DNA from: an uncultured Verrucomicrobiota bacterium
GTDB lineage: Bacteria > Verrucomicrobiota > Verrucomicrobiia > Opitutales > Opitutaceae
Direction of reading: 5' to 3'
NCBI GenBank assembly: GCA_903856725.1
Contig: CAIOCT010000112.1
Location: forward strand, 1-59,932
Length of the DNA: 59,932 nucleotides
Both the position numbers and the translations under genes were made by a program. This document shows positions 47,477 to 56,006 of the stretch, one piece after another. How positions within the stretch are numbered: position 1 is the stretch's first letter; each line of letters opens with the position of its first letter. Under the pieces are notes generated by a model. That model saw only the letters and a program-made list of their open reading frames with translations, was not told where the DNA came from and did no database searches.

Positions 47477-49015
47477 GTGAATTCTCTGCACGCTCAACTC
47501 CTTCAGCTGGCGATCGCGACTCCGTTGCTGGCCGCTCTTATCATTGCGGGCGGCTTACCTAAGCGGTTCGCCGTTAAACTCGCAGGGCTCGCCTTCGTGG
47601 TCCCCGCTCTCATCGCCGCTTGGTTGTGGCAACAATTTCCCGCGGAGGGAGGGGCGACCTATCATTACCTCAGCAACTTTGACACCGGTCTTGGTCGATT
47701 CGGTATCACGCTCAAACTTGGACTCAATGGCATCGCGCTCCCCTTGTTTTTATTGGCCGCGATCGTAGGTTTGGCGGCCGGGCTCTACGCGCTCCGTTCG
47801 GGAGCGGAACGGCTCAAGCTCTACCTCATGCTGCTGCTAATTATGCAGGGCGGCTTGTTGGGCGTTTTTGCCTCGGTGGATATTTTCTTTTTCTATTTCT
47901 TTCATGAATTAGCGCTGATTCCTACTTTTATTATGGTCGGGATTTGGGGTGGCCGGGACCGGAATTATGCGGCGATGAAGATGACAATTTATCTAACGGC
48001 CGGTGCGTTGCTTTCGCTGCTCGGCCTGATTGCTATTTATGTTAAGAGCGGGGCCCAAAGCTTTGATTTAATCGAATTGAAGGCGGTCCTTGCTCATCAA
48101 GGCCTCGCGCCCACCGCGCAAAAATATATTTTTGGTCTCCTTCTGTTTGGCTTTGGCACGCTGGTTTCTCTCTGGCCGCTGCATACATGGGCTCCGTTGG
48201 GTTACGGCGCTGCGCCGAGCTCTGCCGCGATGTTGCATGCCGGGGTTTTGAAGAAATTCGGTCTCTATGGCTTCATTCAGATCGCGCTACCGCTACTTCC
48301 CTTAGGCGCCCAAACCTGGGCGTGGCAACTCGCTCTGCTCGCCGGCATCGGCAATATTTTGGTGATTGGCTTCATCACCCTTGCTCAGCGCGATCTGAAA
48401 CAAATGTTGGGCTATAGTTCTGTGATGCACATGGGTTATTGCTTTCTCGGCATCAGCTGCCTTTCCGCGATTGGTACGGGCGGCGTGGTGCTGCTGATGG
48501 TTGCTCATGGGTTGTCCGTGGCCTTATTGTTTATGTTGGCCACCAGTGTGCATCATCGCACGCATACCTTTGATTTAGCGGAAATGGGTGGCCTCGCGCA
48601 GAAAACTCCCGTACTGGCGGCCTGCTTTGTCGCTGGAACAATGGCGAGTATTGGCCTGCCGGCTTTTGCTAATTTTTGGGGAGAGCTCACAATTTTCGTC
48701 GCCCTTTGGAAATTCTCTCCTGGCCTCACGGCTGTGGCAGTAGCGGGCGTGATCATTTCTGCGATTTATGGTCTCCGAGCAGTTGCCCGAATTTTCTTTG
48801 GCCCGCCTAGTGAACATCTGCAGCAGGTCATGGGGCAGCATCCGCCTGCTGACCTCGGCTGGGGCGAACGTTTACCCGCGCTCATTTTGCTCGCCGCTCT
48901 CCTGGGGCTGGGCTTCTACCCCCAACTGCTCTCGCGCTCGATCAATCAGGCTCTGCCCATTGGCACGGCAAAAATCATTACCGGCTCAGCGCCGACTTCT
49001 CCTGCGCAACCATGA
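47477..49015 (+). CDS. nuoM: NADH-quinone oxidoreductase subunit M
   Basis: Antiporter-like proton-pumping subunit of 512 residues. It shows FFYFFHELALIPTFIMVGIWGG with the conserved glutamate, LHTWAPLGYGAAPSSAAMLHAGVLKKFG and the later YSSVMHMGY. The standard WLPdAHvEAPT-like stretch is altered to TWAPLGYGAAPSS. The start is GTG at 47477, 3 bp after the nuoL stop. It overlaps nuoN by 4 bp. Confidence 0.96.
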   Translation: MNSLHAQLLQLAIATPLLAALIIAGGLPKRFAVKLAGLAFVVPALIAAWLWQQFPAEGGATYHYLSNFDTGLGRFGITLKLGLNGIALPLFLLAAIVGLAAGLYALRSGAERLKLYLMLLLIMQGGLLGVFASVDIFFFYFFHELALIPTFIMVGIWGGRDRNYAAMKMTIYLTAGALLSLLGLIAIYVKSGAQSFDLIELKAVLAHQGLAPTAQKYIFGLLLFGFGTLVSLWPLHTWAPLGYGAAPSSAAMLHAGVLKKFGLYGFIQIALPLLPLGAQTWAWQLALLAGIGNILVIGFITLAQRDLKQMLGYSSVMHMGYCFLGISCLSAIGTGGVVLLMVAHGLSVALLFMLATSVHHRTHTFDLAEMGGLAQKTPVLAACFVAGTMASIGLPAFANFWGELTIFVALWKFSPGLTAVAVAGVIISAIYGLRAVARIFFGPPSEHLQQVMGQHPPADLGWGERLPALILLAALLGLGFYPQLLSRSINQALPIGTAKIITGSAPTSPAQP

Positions 49016-50529
49016 CAACTGATTATCTCAAAAGCGTCGCTGATTCTAATCAGTGGTGGGCTCTCGGGCCAGAAATAATACTGGCCTGCGCTGCCCTTGG
49101 GTTGCTGGTCATGGAGATTGTTTTGCCGAAGAAGGACCACCGCTTTATTCCATTCATCGCAATTTTGGCTCAAGCCATGGTGCTGCTTACGGTAAGCCTG
49201 AATTTTAGAACAATTTGGCTCGGTGAAAATCTTTTTGGGGGCCTCATTAAACTCAGCCCTTGGGGGCAGGTGGCGCGTGTATTCTTCCTCGTATCGTCCT
49301 TGCTGGTCTCATTTTTGGGCACCCTTTGCCTGCCGCGAACCAAAGTCCCGCGAGTCGAATTTTACCACATGGTGATGGTTGTGACAGCGGCGATGATGCT
49401 GTTGGTCCAGAGCAATCATTTTGTGATGTTCTTTGTCGCGCTCGAAACTGTGACGATTGGTTTTTATATTCTCGTGAGCTATTTCCGCGACAATGCGCTG
49501 ACGCTGGAAGCGGGTTTGAAATATCTCGTACTCGGGGCCTTGAGTTCAGCGATCATGCTTTTCGGGATCGTCTTGCTTTATGGTGCGGTAGGTAAAGTCA
49601 GCTTAAATGGCGTCACCCACACGGGCTTTGAGTTTGAGATTCTTAATAATTTCCTGCGGCACCACCCTGATAACTTCTTGGCCATCGCCGGCGCACTGCT
49701 GGTGGTCGGTGGGGTTGCGTTTAAGATTGGGGCTTTTCCATTTCAGATTTGGATTCCGGATGTCTATCAAGGAGCCCCGACGCCGGTCACGGCCTTCTTG
49801 GCGGTTTCTTCCAAAGCGGCGGGCTTTGCAGTGCTACTGACGCTCGTCAATCAGGTCTTCACCCCGCTCGCGAGCATCTTGGTTCCGGTGCTTTCCCTTT
49901 TGGCTGCGGCTACCATTATCATGGGCAATCTGGCGGCGCTCACCCAGCGCAATGCGAAACGACTCATGGGGCTCTCCGGCATATCGCATGCCGGTTATTT
50001 GCTCATCGGGGTGGTCGCCTCATTTACGGTGCCATGGGCTACCAGTGCGGTGTGGTTTTATCTTTGCACTTACTTGCTAGCCTCAATGGCTGTTTTTGGC
50101 GTCATGGCTTATTTGTCGGGCCCCGATGACACCAACCAAACGTTGGATCACTATGAGCATTTAGCTAAGCAGCATCCGTTCTTGGGTGGCATCTTAGCGG
50201 TGGGCCTTGGTTCGCTCGCTGGGATTCCGCCGTTGGCGGGCTTTATGGGGAAGCTGCTGCTCTTTATCGTAGCTTTCCAGGCTGAGCTCTACTCCCTCCT
50301 GGCAGTTGCAATTAGCGGCGTGGTGCTCTCCATCTATTATTACTTCGGTTGGATTAAATCTGCTTATTTTGAAGCGTGGCGTCCGGTCTCGACCGAAACG
50401 ACCCCGATTACGCGATCAGTCATCACCATTCCCACGCTGACGGGGAAATGGATCTTGGGCTTACTGGCTCTGGCGACTCTTTTACTGGGTTGTTATCCGG
50501 GCCCGCTGAGTCACTGGCTGCCATTTTAA
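49012..50529 (+). CDS. nuoN: NADH-quinone oxidoreductase subunit N
   Basis: Third antiporter-like proton-pumping subunit, 505 residues with about 14 transmembrane helices. Features are FFVALETVTIGFYILVSYF, LEAGLKYLVLGALSSAIMLFG, FQIWIPDVYQGAPTPVTAFL and SGISHAGYLLIG. It ends the nuo operon; I see no convincing terminator before the ThyX-like gene 101 bp downstream. Confidence 0.97.
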   Translation: MTTDYLKSVADSNQWWALGPEIILACAALGLLVMEIVLPKKDHRFIPFIAILAQAMVLLTVSLNFRTIWLGENLFGGLIKLSPWGQVARVFFLVSSLLVSFLGTLCLPRTKVPRVEFYHMVMVVTAAMMLLVQSNHFVMFFVALETVTIGFYILVSYFRDNALTLEAGLKYLVLGALSSAIMLFGIVLLYGAVGKVSLNGVTHTGFEFEILNNFLRHHPDNFLAIAGALLVVGGVAFKIGAFPFQIWIPDVYQGAPTPVTAFLAVSSKAAGFAVLLTLVNQVFTPLASILVPVLSLLAAATIIMGNLAALTQRNAKRLMGLSGISHAGYLLIGVVASFTVPWATSAVWFYLCTYLLASMAVFGVMAYLSGPDDTNQTLDHYEHLAKQHPFLGGILAVGLGSLAGIPPLAGFMGKLLLFIVAFQAELYSLLAVAISGVVLSIYYYFGWIKSAYFEAWRPVSTETTPITRSVITIPTLTGKWILGLLALATLLLGCYPGPLSHWLPF

Positions 50530-50612
50530 GTTAATCGGCTCCCGCCTGGCTGATTTTTGAGGCGCGTAGCCCATAATTGTTCGCAGATTTTCTTCGCCTC
50601 CAGGGGTGAATA

Positions 50613-50629
50613 TGTTTCGTGTAAACACG
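50613..50629 (+). promoter_or_regulatory. Inverted repeats just before the ThyX-like start
   Basis: TGTTT-N5-AAACA at 50613-50627 encloses and overlaps a second dyad, CGTG-TAAA-CACG (50618-50629), which ends 1 bp before the ATG at 50631. Either could be an operator or an RNA hairpin; there is no Shine-Dalgarno. Confidence 0.4.
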
Positions 50630-50630
50630 T

Positions 50631-51977
50631 ATGAAAGTCACCGGACTCGCTATTGTACCACCCCCTGCGGCGGCTGATCTACCCCGGGTAACCCCCGAGT
50701 TGCTGGCTTCCGTGCTGGCGCGTTATTCCCGGAGCAACGAGGGGATCGGGAAGATTATGGAGAAGGTCGATCTCAACAATCCGGATGCGTCGATTGATCG
50801 AATTTTAAAATTTGTTGATTATGGCCATGCTTCTATTGGCGGGCTGACGGGGGGATTAGCGATTGCACTAGATGACGTGTCGATGTGGCTCGCTTATAAG
50901 ATTTTTGAAATCGCTCAGATGGCAGACGGGCAAGAATCGAGTACGCGTTACATTACGATGGAAGCTACGAATCTGCCGACCCCAGGGGAGTTGGGTATTC
51001 CCGCTGATCTGGCGCCACGTTGGACGGCCTTGATGGCCAAATCTTTTGCAGCCTATCATGCCGAGTATGATCGGCTAGATCGGGCCGCGCTCGCTGACCC
51101 TGGGTTGGTGCGACTGCCCCCCGACGCAAAACCTGCCGTCATCACGCGGCTGCGGAAGAACTACGCGCTCGATCGGGCTCGTTATTTCATCCCACTCGCC
51201 ACGCGCACTAATCTTGGGTTGGTGCAAAGTTCGCGGATGTGGGCCGCAACGGTGAAGCAGCTCGACTCTCTGCCGATGCCGGAAGCGCGAGCGGCGGCTC
51301 AGTTGATTCGAAATGAATTATTAAAATCATCGCCGCGCTTGATGCGCCACAGCGTCGCCGAGAAATCTTATCAAGCTCAAGCGGAACAGGAATTAGCGGT
51401 GAGCTTGCAGCTCGGGTTAGCCCGCCTCTCGACTCAGCCACTTGCCGATGACGTATGGGTGAAAGTGGATAATGACTCGCCCCCTTGGTTGCGCGAGGAG
51501 CAAACGATGGGTGAAGCTCTCCGGCATCGGACTAATCGTTATGGGTATCAAGGAAAGGCGACGCGGCGGATGCGCGTCAGTTTTGCTTGGAATAATATGG
51601 CGATTGCGGAGCTCCGTGATTTGAACCGCCATCGGACAGGACACCGCTACACTCCACTGATTCAGGCCGGCTTTTATTTACCGCCGGAAATCAAGCATAG
51701 CGTGCATCAAGCGTTGCTTGAGGAACAAGCTGCCTTGACTCGCGAATTGATGACGCGGGGCTCAGCCGCTTACGTTTACTCATTATTGCTAGGGGCGCAG
51801 ACGCCCTTTGAACACAGTACGCAGGCCGATAAATTTATCTACGAGGCTGAGCTGCGGACCGGCATGGGCGCACATTTTCGTTATGCTGAGCATTTGAGCG
51901 CCGCCTTGCGCGAATTTTTGCGGGCGGTGCCGACAGCGAAGGACTGGGTGGTTGAAGGCACCGCTGAACCAGAATAA
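50631..51977 (+). CDS. Tandem ThyX-like (FAD-dependent thymidylate synthase family) protein
   Basis: 448 residues, about twice the length of a classical ThyX. The first half ends a ThyX-like signature with QESSTRY (101-107), but its RHR triad is replaced by IAQ. The second half has RHR (333-335) followed directly by TGHRY, so the seven residues and the reactive serine of the RHRx7S motif are missing there. A C-terminal ELRT (407-410) ... HFRY region resembles the family's substrate-binding end. I infer a duplicated or divergent ThyX fold. Whether it methylates dUMP is uncertain; a folate/flavin enzyme of other function is possible. It converges with the coiled-coil gene. Confidence 0.75.
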   Translation: MKVTGLAIVPPPAAADLPRVTPELLASVLARYSRSNEGIGKIMEKVDLNNPDASIDRILKFVDYGHASIGGLTGGLAIALDDVSMWLAYKIFEIAQMADGQESSTRYITMEATNLPTPGELGIPADLAPRWTALMAKSFAAYHAEYDRLDRAALADPGLVRLPPDAKPAVITRLRKNYALDRARYFIPLATRTNLGLVQSSRMWAATVKQLDSLPMPEARAAAQLIRNELLKSSPRLMRHSVAEKSYQAQAEQELAVSLQLGLARLSTQPLADDVWVKVDNDSPPWLREEQTMGEALRHRTNRYGYQGKATRRMRVSFAWNNMAIAELRDLNRHRTGHRYTPLIQAGFYLPPEIKHSVHQALLEEQAALTRELMTRGSAAYVYSLLLGAQTPFEHSTQADKFIYEAELRTGMGAHFRYAEHLSAALREFLRAVPTAKDWVVEGTAEPE

Positions 51978-52007
51978 AGGTCAGGTGCGGATCGCTCGTT
52001 GGCTGTA

Positions 52008-52289
52008 TTATTTGGTGCGGCGCACGCGTTCTTTTTCCTCTTCGCGCTCTTCTTCCAGTCGCGCCTTCTCCCCGGCGGCCTGTTTGCGAATTTTATCCAC
52101 CTCATCAAATTTTTGATCAGCTAAAGCGGCGTTGAGCTGCTGCTGCAGAAATATTTCGCGCTCGGCGAGCTTGCCTTGATAGACGCGTTGAATTTCAGCG
52201 AGGCGCGCTTTTTTTTCTGCGGTGAGCGGAGCGGTAGTTGGTTCAGATTTAGCGAGCCGTTCCATGGCGAGTTCGTAAGCACTTTTCAT
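52008..52289 (-). CDS. Small coiled-coil protein (93 aa, unknown function)
   Basis: A soluble, highly charged protein beginning MKSAYELAMERLAKSEPT. It is nearly all helical with heptads rich in Glu, Lys, Ala and Gln (LAEREIFLQQQLNAALADQ) and ends in an Arg/Glu tail. Proteins of this pattern are familiar to me from verrucomicrobial and planctomycetal genomes but have no known role. It lies downstream of comEC-like on the opposite side of the ThyX-like gene and may share the comEC direction. Confidence 0.75.
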   Translation of the reverse strand: MKSAYELAMERLAKSEPTTAPLTAEKKARLAEIQRVYQGKLAEREIFLQQQLNAALADQKFDEVDKIRKQAAGEKARLEEEREEEKERVRRTK

Positions 52290-52364
52290 GGAATGATCGC
52301 TATCATGAAAAATGAGAAATACACCGAAAATATAAAACGGAATCGGGGTAATGGGGTGAAGCGC

Positions 52365-54017
52365 TCAACCAAAATGGACCCCAAATAAAAGCAGCAAAGC
52401 CAGGAGGAGTACGGGTGGCCAGAAACCACCATAGCGCGGGCTCCATTTTCCGGCTAGCCCAGCGAGCATCACCGCGGTCATACCCACCAGCGAAGCGGGG
52501 GCTAGCCAGCTGACGACGAACTGGGCATTGTAATACATGCCTGGCAAGGTGATGCCTTGCTGCACCAGCCAATCCATTAGCAATAAGATGAGCGCTGCCG
52601 CTGAATTAAAGAGTACACTCCAAGTGGTGAGTCCTCCCAAGCCGGTTAGGAGAGCGAGAAATCCAGCCACCAACGCGAGTGAGGAAATCGGAATAATTAC
52701 GAGATTGGCCAGCAGCGATCCTGGGGACAGCGTTTGAAAATAACCAATTCCTGATGGCGTGCTGGCTAGAAAGGCTACCCAACAGACGGCCCCGGCACTG
52801 AGCAGCTCGCGCCCACTCCAATCGAGGTGATGTTGATATCTACGCCAATGAGCTCGGGGGATTAAGGCATAGGGCTGCCAGTGTTCGGTCCATTTTTTAC
52901 TGAGAGGTATCCCCATGACGACCAACGCCACGACGACTGCGTAAGACATCTGAAATCCCGTGCTGAACAGTTGGAGTGGATCTAGGAGCACAGTCACGAG
53001 CGCGGCACCCGCGAGCGCGGCCAAGGGGTTTTGCGGTAAGCGAAAAATTTGGGCCGCATATAAAAATGCGATCATCAGAAAGGAGCGCTCGGCTGGTGAA
53101 CTTGCGCCAGTAATCTGTACGTAAAGCCAAAGCAGTGGCAGGCAAAGTCCAGCGGCGAGACGCTGGGGCAGTCGTAACAGTCGGAAGAGGGAGTGAAGTG
53201 AAAGCGCGATCACCCCGACATGCAGACCGCTGACGGAAAAAATATGGAAAGTCCCGCTGCGCATAAAAGCGTTCTGCTGAGCCTCAGAGAGAACCGCTTT
53301 CTCGCCGAGGAGCATGCCGAGGTAGAGGGAGCGGGTTTGTGGATGATGTTCGAGCCCGCGTTGCAAGATAGCTTCGAGGTGATTTTCGGCGCGGTTGCAG
53401 AAATTAATAAACCATCCCGGAGCGCGGACCTCGCGGAGGATACGTCCGCGGGTAAACTTCTGGCGGACGCCAACGCTGGCGAGGTAGTCGTTGAAATTGG
53501 CTGCCGCCGGATCGGGTGCGAGTGGCTCGATGAGGCCTTGCATTAAATAATGGCCTCCGCGGCGCGGAGAGAGGCTGATTTTTTTGATCACAGAGAAATA
53601 AATCCTCCGGCCAATCAGTTCATGATCCTGAGCGCCTGCTGTAATAATTACCCCTAGCCCAGTTAAACTACGGGCAGTGGGTGGCGGGGAGAATAACTGG
53701 ATGACCTCAAAAGTTACGGTGACTTCTCGCGGCGGGCGATCAATCAACTCGTGCAATTGCGGATAGCGAGCATGCAGCAAAATGAATCCGGCGAGCCCAG
53801 CAGAAAAGCTAAGACTCAGCTGCCAGCTGAGGTGAGCGTAACGGGTGGGGCGGATCGCAAAGCTCGTTGCGACCAGACTCAAGGCGCCAGCGATTGCCAT
53901 TAACCAACCTAAGCTGTTGGGGGGCGGTGGCCAGAGTTTGGCCGCGGTCACGCCAGCCAGCAGCGGCAGCAATAACCAGAGAAGCGGCGCACGAAGACGC
54001 GTAGCGGGCGAGGGCAT
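52365..54017 (-). CDS. ComEC/Rec2-type DNA uptake channel, short form
   Basis: Polytopic inner-membrane protein of 550 residues related to the competence channel that moves single-stranded DNA into the cytoplasm. N-terminal transmembrane helices are followed by a soluble OB-like region with RxxxxR-type residues. The Competence domain is marked by YLGMLLGEKAVLSEAQQNAF and TFHIFSVSGLHVGVIALSLH. The C-terminal metallo-beta-lactamase domain of full ComEC is absent: the protein ends after the membrane part at GVHFG. The ATG at 54017 was chosen; it diverges from rarA. A pilus system in the window is compatible with DNA uptake. Confidence 0.85.
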   Translation of the reverse strand: MPSPATRLRAPLLWLLLPLLAGVTAAKLWPPPPNSLGWLMAIAGALSLVATSFAIRPTRYAHLSWQLSLSFSAGLAGFILLHARYPQLHELIDRPPREVTVTFEVIQLFSPPPTARSLTGLGVIITAGAQDHELIGRRIYFSVIKKISLSPRRGGHYLMQGLIEPLAPDPAAANFNDYLASVGVRQKFTRGRILREVRAPGWFINFCNRAENHLEAILQRGLEHHPQTRSLYLGMLLGEKAVLSEAQQNAFMRSGTFHIFSVSGLHVGVIALSLHSLFRLLRLPQRLAAGLCLPLLWLYVQITGASSPAERSFLMIAFLYAAQIFRLPQNPLAALAGAALVTVLLDPLQLFSTGFQMSYAVVVALVVMGIPLSKKWTEHWQPYALIPRAHWRRYQHHLDWSGRELLSAGAVCWVAFLASTPSGIGYFQTLSPGSLLANLVIIPISSLALVAGFLALLTGLGGLTTWSVLFNSAAALILLLMDWLVQQGITLPGMYYNAQFVVSWLAPASLVGMTAVMLAGLAGKWSPRYGGFWPPVLLLALLLLFGVHFG

Positions 54018-54126
54018 AAAGGATAGCTGCGCCTTGGCCCAAGCGATCAGTGGTAAGAGTGAATAGTGTTTTGGGCTTCCTTCAAACTTGTTTCTCTGGC
54101 TCTTGGGCCACAACCTGCGTCAGCTC

Positions 54127-55479
54127 ATGGCGCGTTCGACCAATAATTCTGATTTCCTCTTTGAGGCTGAGCCGTCCGCGGCAGTCACCCCACTGACGGC
54201 CAAGTCGACGGTCCATCAGCCTTTGGCCGCGCGGATGCGTCCACGTCGGTTGACCGAAATTGTCGGGCAGGAGCATATTTTAAAAGCAGGCAATTTGTTG
54301 CCCCGATTGATCGCCAGTAACCGATTTGGTAGTCTGATGTTTTATGGGCCGCCGGGCTGCGGCAAAACCAGCCTCGCTGAGGTGATCGCTCGGGAGACGA
54401 AGAGCCGCTTTGTGCGGGTTAATGCGGTCATGTCCAATGTAGCCGAGCTACGCGAAATCTTGGCTACCGCTCGCCGTCAGCCCGAAGCGGGGACGTTACT
54501 CTTCATCGATGAGCTGCATCGTTTTAATAAATCACAGCAGGACCTTTTGCTGCCAGATGTTGAAGAAGGCACCGTTCGACTCATTGGAGCGACCACGCAC
54601 AATCCAGGGTTTTATGTGAATCCCCCGCTGCTCAGCCGCAGTCATCTCTTTCGGCTGGAGCCTCTGTCGGCCGAGGCTGTGGCGGGAGTCCTGCGGCAGG
54701 CTTTGGTTGATCGCGAGCGCGGCCTCGGCCAGCGTGGCCATTCGGCCGAAGACAAGGTGTTGGCTGATTTAGCTGTGTTGTGTGATGGTGATATGCGTCG
54801 AGCGCTTAACGCGTTGGAAGTTGTCGCGCTCAGCCTACCAGAACAAGCGGCCATCACGGCGCAGGAGTTGGAGCTATTTGCCCGCGAGCGGCGCATTCGG
54901 TACGACGCGGATGAAGATGAGCATTACGATACGATTTCAGCATTTATCAAAAGCTGTCGGGGCAGCGATCCGGATGCGGCGATGTACTGGTTGGCTAAAA
55001 TGCTCGCGGGCGGTGAAGATCCACGTTTTATAGCGCGGCGGTTGGTCATTTTAGCGAGTGAGGATGTCGGCCTCGCGGATCCCCAGGCCTTACCGCTGAC
55101 TGTCGCGGCGCATCATGCTTGTGATTTTATCGGTCTCCCTGAAGCCGAGCTGACCTTAGCTCACGCCACGCTTTACATTGCGACGGCACCTAAAAGCAAT
55201 TCAGCGACACTCGCGCTCGCGGCGGCGCACCGCGAACTTAAGGAGCGGCCGGTGCAGGCTATTCCGCTTTCCTTGCGGGATAAAAGCGGGGCGGCAAGTA
55301 AACAGGCCGGCCATGGGAAGGGTTATTTATATGCGCACGATTTTCCGGAAAATATTTCTGGAGAAACGTATCTGCAAGAGCCTCGGCAAATTTATACGCC
55401 TAAAGCCGTTGGTTGGGAGACGAAGATTGCTGAGCGACTTGCTCGGTGGAGCGAATTGCGGCAGCAGCGGCGGAGCTGA
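54127..55479 (+). CDS. rarA: Replication-associated recombination ATPase RarA (MgsA)
   Basis: AAA+ ATPase acting at stalled replication forks, 450 residues. It has LAARMRPRRLTEIVGQEHIL, Walker A FYGPPGCGKTSLAE, Walker B FIDELHRFNKSQQD, sensor 1 GATTHNP and the C-terminal MgsA tetramerisation domain (YWLAKMLAGGEDPRFIARRL). The ATG at 54127 is preferred; the frame extends upstream over the comEC leader region. It has the normal length. Confidence 0.95.
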   Translation: MARSTNNSDFLFEAEPSAAVTPLTAKSTVHQPLAARMRPRRLTEIVGQEHILKAGNLLPRLIASNRFGSLMFYGPPGCGKTSLAEVIARETKSRFVRVNAVMSNVAELREILATARRQPEAGTLLFIDELHRFNKSQQDLLLPDVEEGTVRLIGATTHNPGFYVNPPLLSRSHLFRLEPLSAEAVAGVLRQALVDRERGLGQRGHSAEDKVLADLAVLCDGDMRRALNALEVVALSLPEQAAITAQELELFARERRIRYDADEDEHYDTISAFIKSCRGSDPDAAMYWLAKMLAGGEDPRFIARRLVILASEDVGLADPQALPLTVAAHHACDFIGLPEAELTLAHATLYIATAPKSNSATLALAAAHRELKERPVQAIPLSLRDKSGAASKQAGHGKGYLYAHDFPENISGETYLQEPRQIYTPKAVGWETKIAERLARWSELRQQRRS

Positions 55480-55526
55480 CCGGTGCGGAGGCTTGCGCGG
55501 AGCATCCCTTCGGTTAGGGTGGCTTA

Positions 55527-55952
55527 ATGAAACATACTTTCGCCTTAATACTCGCTGGGTTTTTAGCCCTCACTGGCTTGTGGGCGGCTCCGCGTCCTGC
55601 GGTCACACCAGCAGATCTTCCGGAGGGGGAGCCCAAGATTTTGGGTGCCGTGATTGCACGGGCGGATGGTTCTTTTCTAGGGTTACAGGTGGTGGCGGGT
55701 AATTTTAAGCTCTCCTTTTACGATACCAAGAAAAAGGCCATCGCCCCGAACGTTAGTCAGGCGCGCGCTACATGGCCCAATCCACGTGGGCAGGGGGACT
55801 TGCGTACGATGCTAAATCTGAGCGAAAATGCCTTGGTTGGGGCTAAACCAGTGCTGCCTCCCTACACCTATAATGTGCGGTTGGTGCTTTTGCAGGGCAC
55901 CGGCGAGCAACAGCAAGTCGTTGAATCTTTTGTGGTGCCATTTCGGGGCTGA
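55527..55952 (+). CDS. Secreted protein of unknown function (141 aa)
   Basis: A clear signal peptide (HTFALILAGFLALTGLWA, cut near Ala20) precedes a ~120-residue domain rich in beta-strand pattern (ILGAVIARADGSFLGLQVV, NFKLSFYDTKKKAI) ending in SFVVPFRG. No recognised motif; there are no cysteines in the mature part. It lies between rarA and ribBA, 47 and 54 bp away. Real gene by codon use, signal peptide and context. Confidence 0.75.
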   Translation: MKHTFALILAGFLALTGLWAAPRPAVTPADLPEGEPKILGAVIARADGSFLGLQVVAGNFKLSFYDTKKKAIAPNVSQARATWPNPRGQGDLRTMLNLSENALVGAKPVLPPYTYNVRLVLLQGTGEQQQVVESFVVPFRG

Positions 55953-56006
55953 GCGAGCGCAGATTTGACAGCGGCGAGCGCGCGGCAAAGGCTCTCCTTT
56001 CACGTT

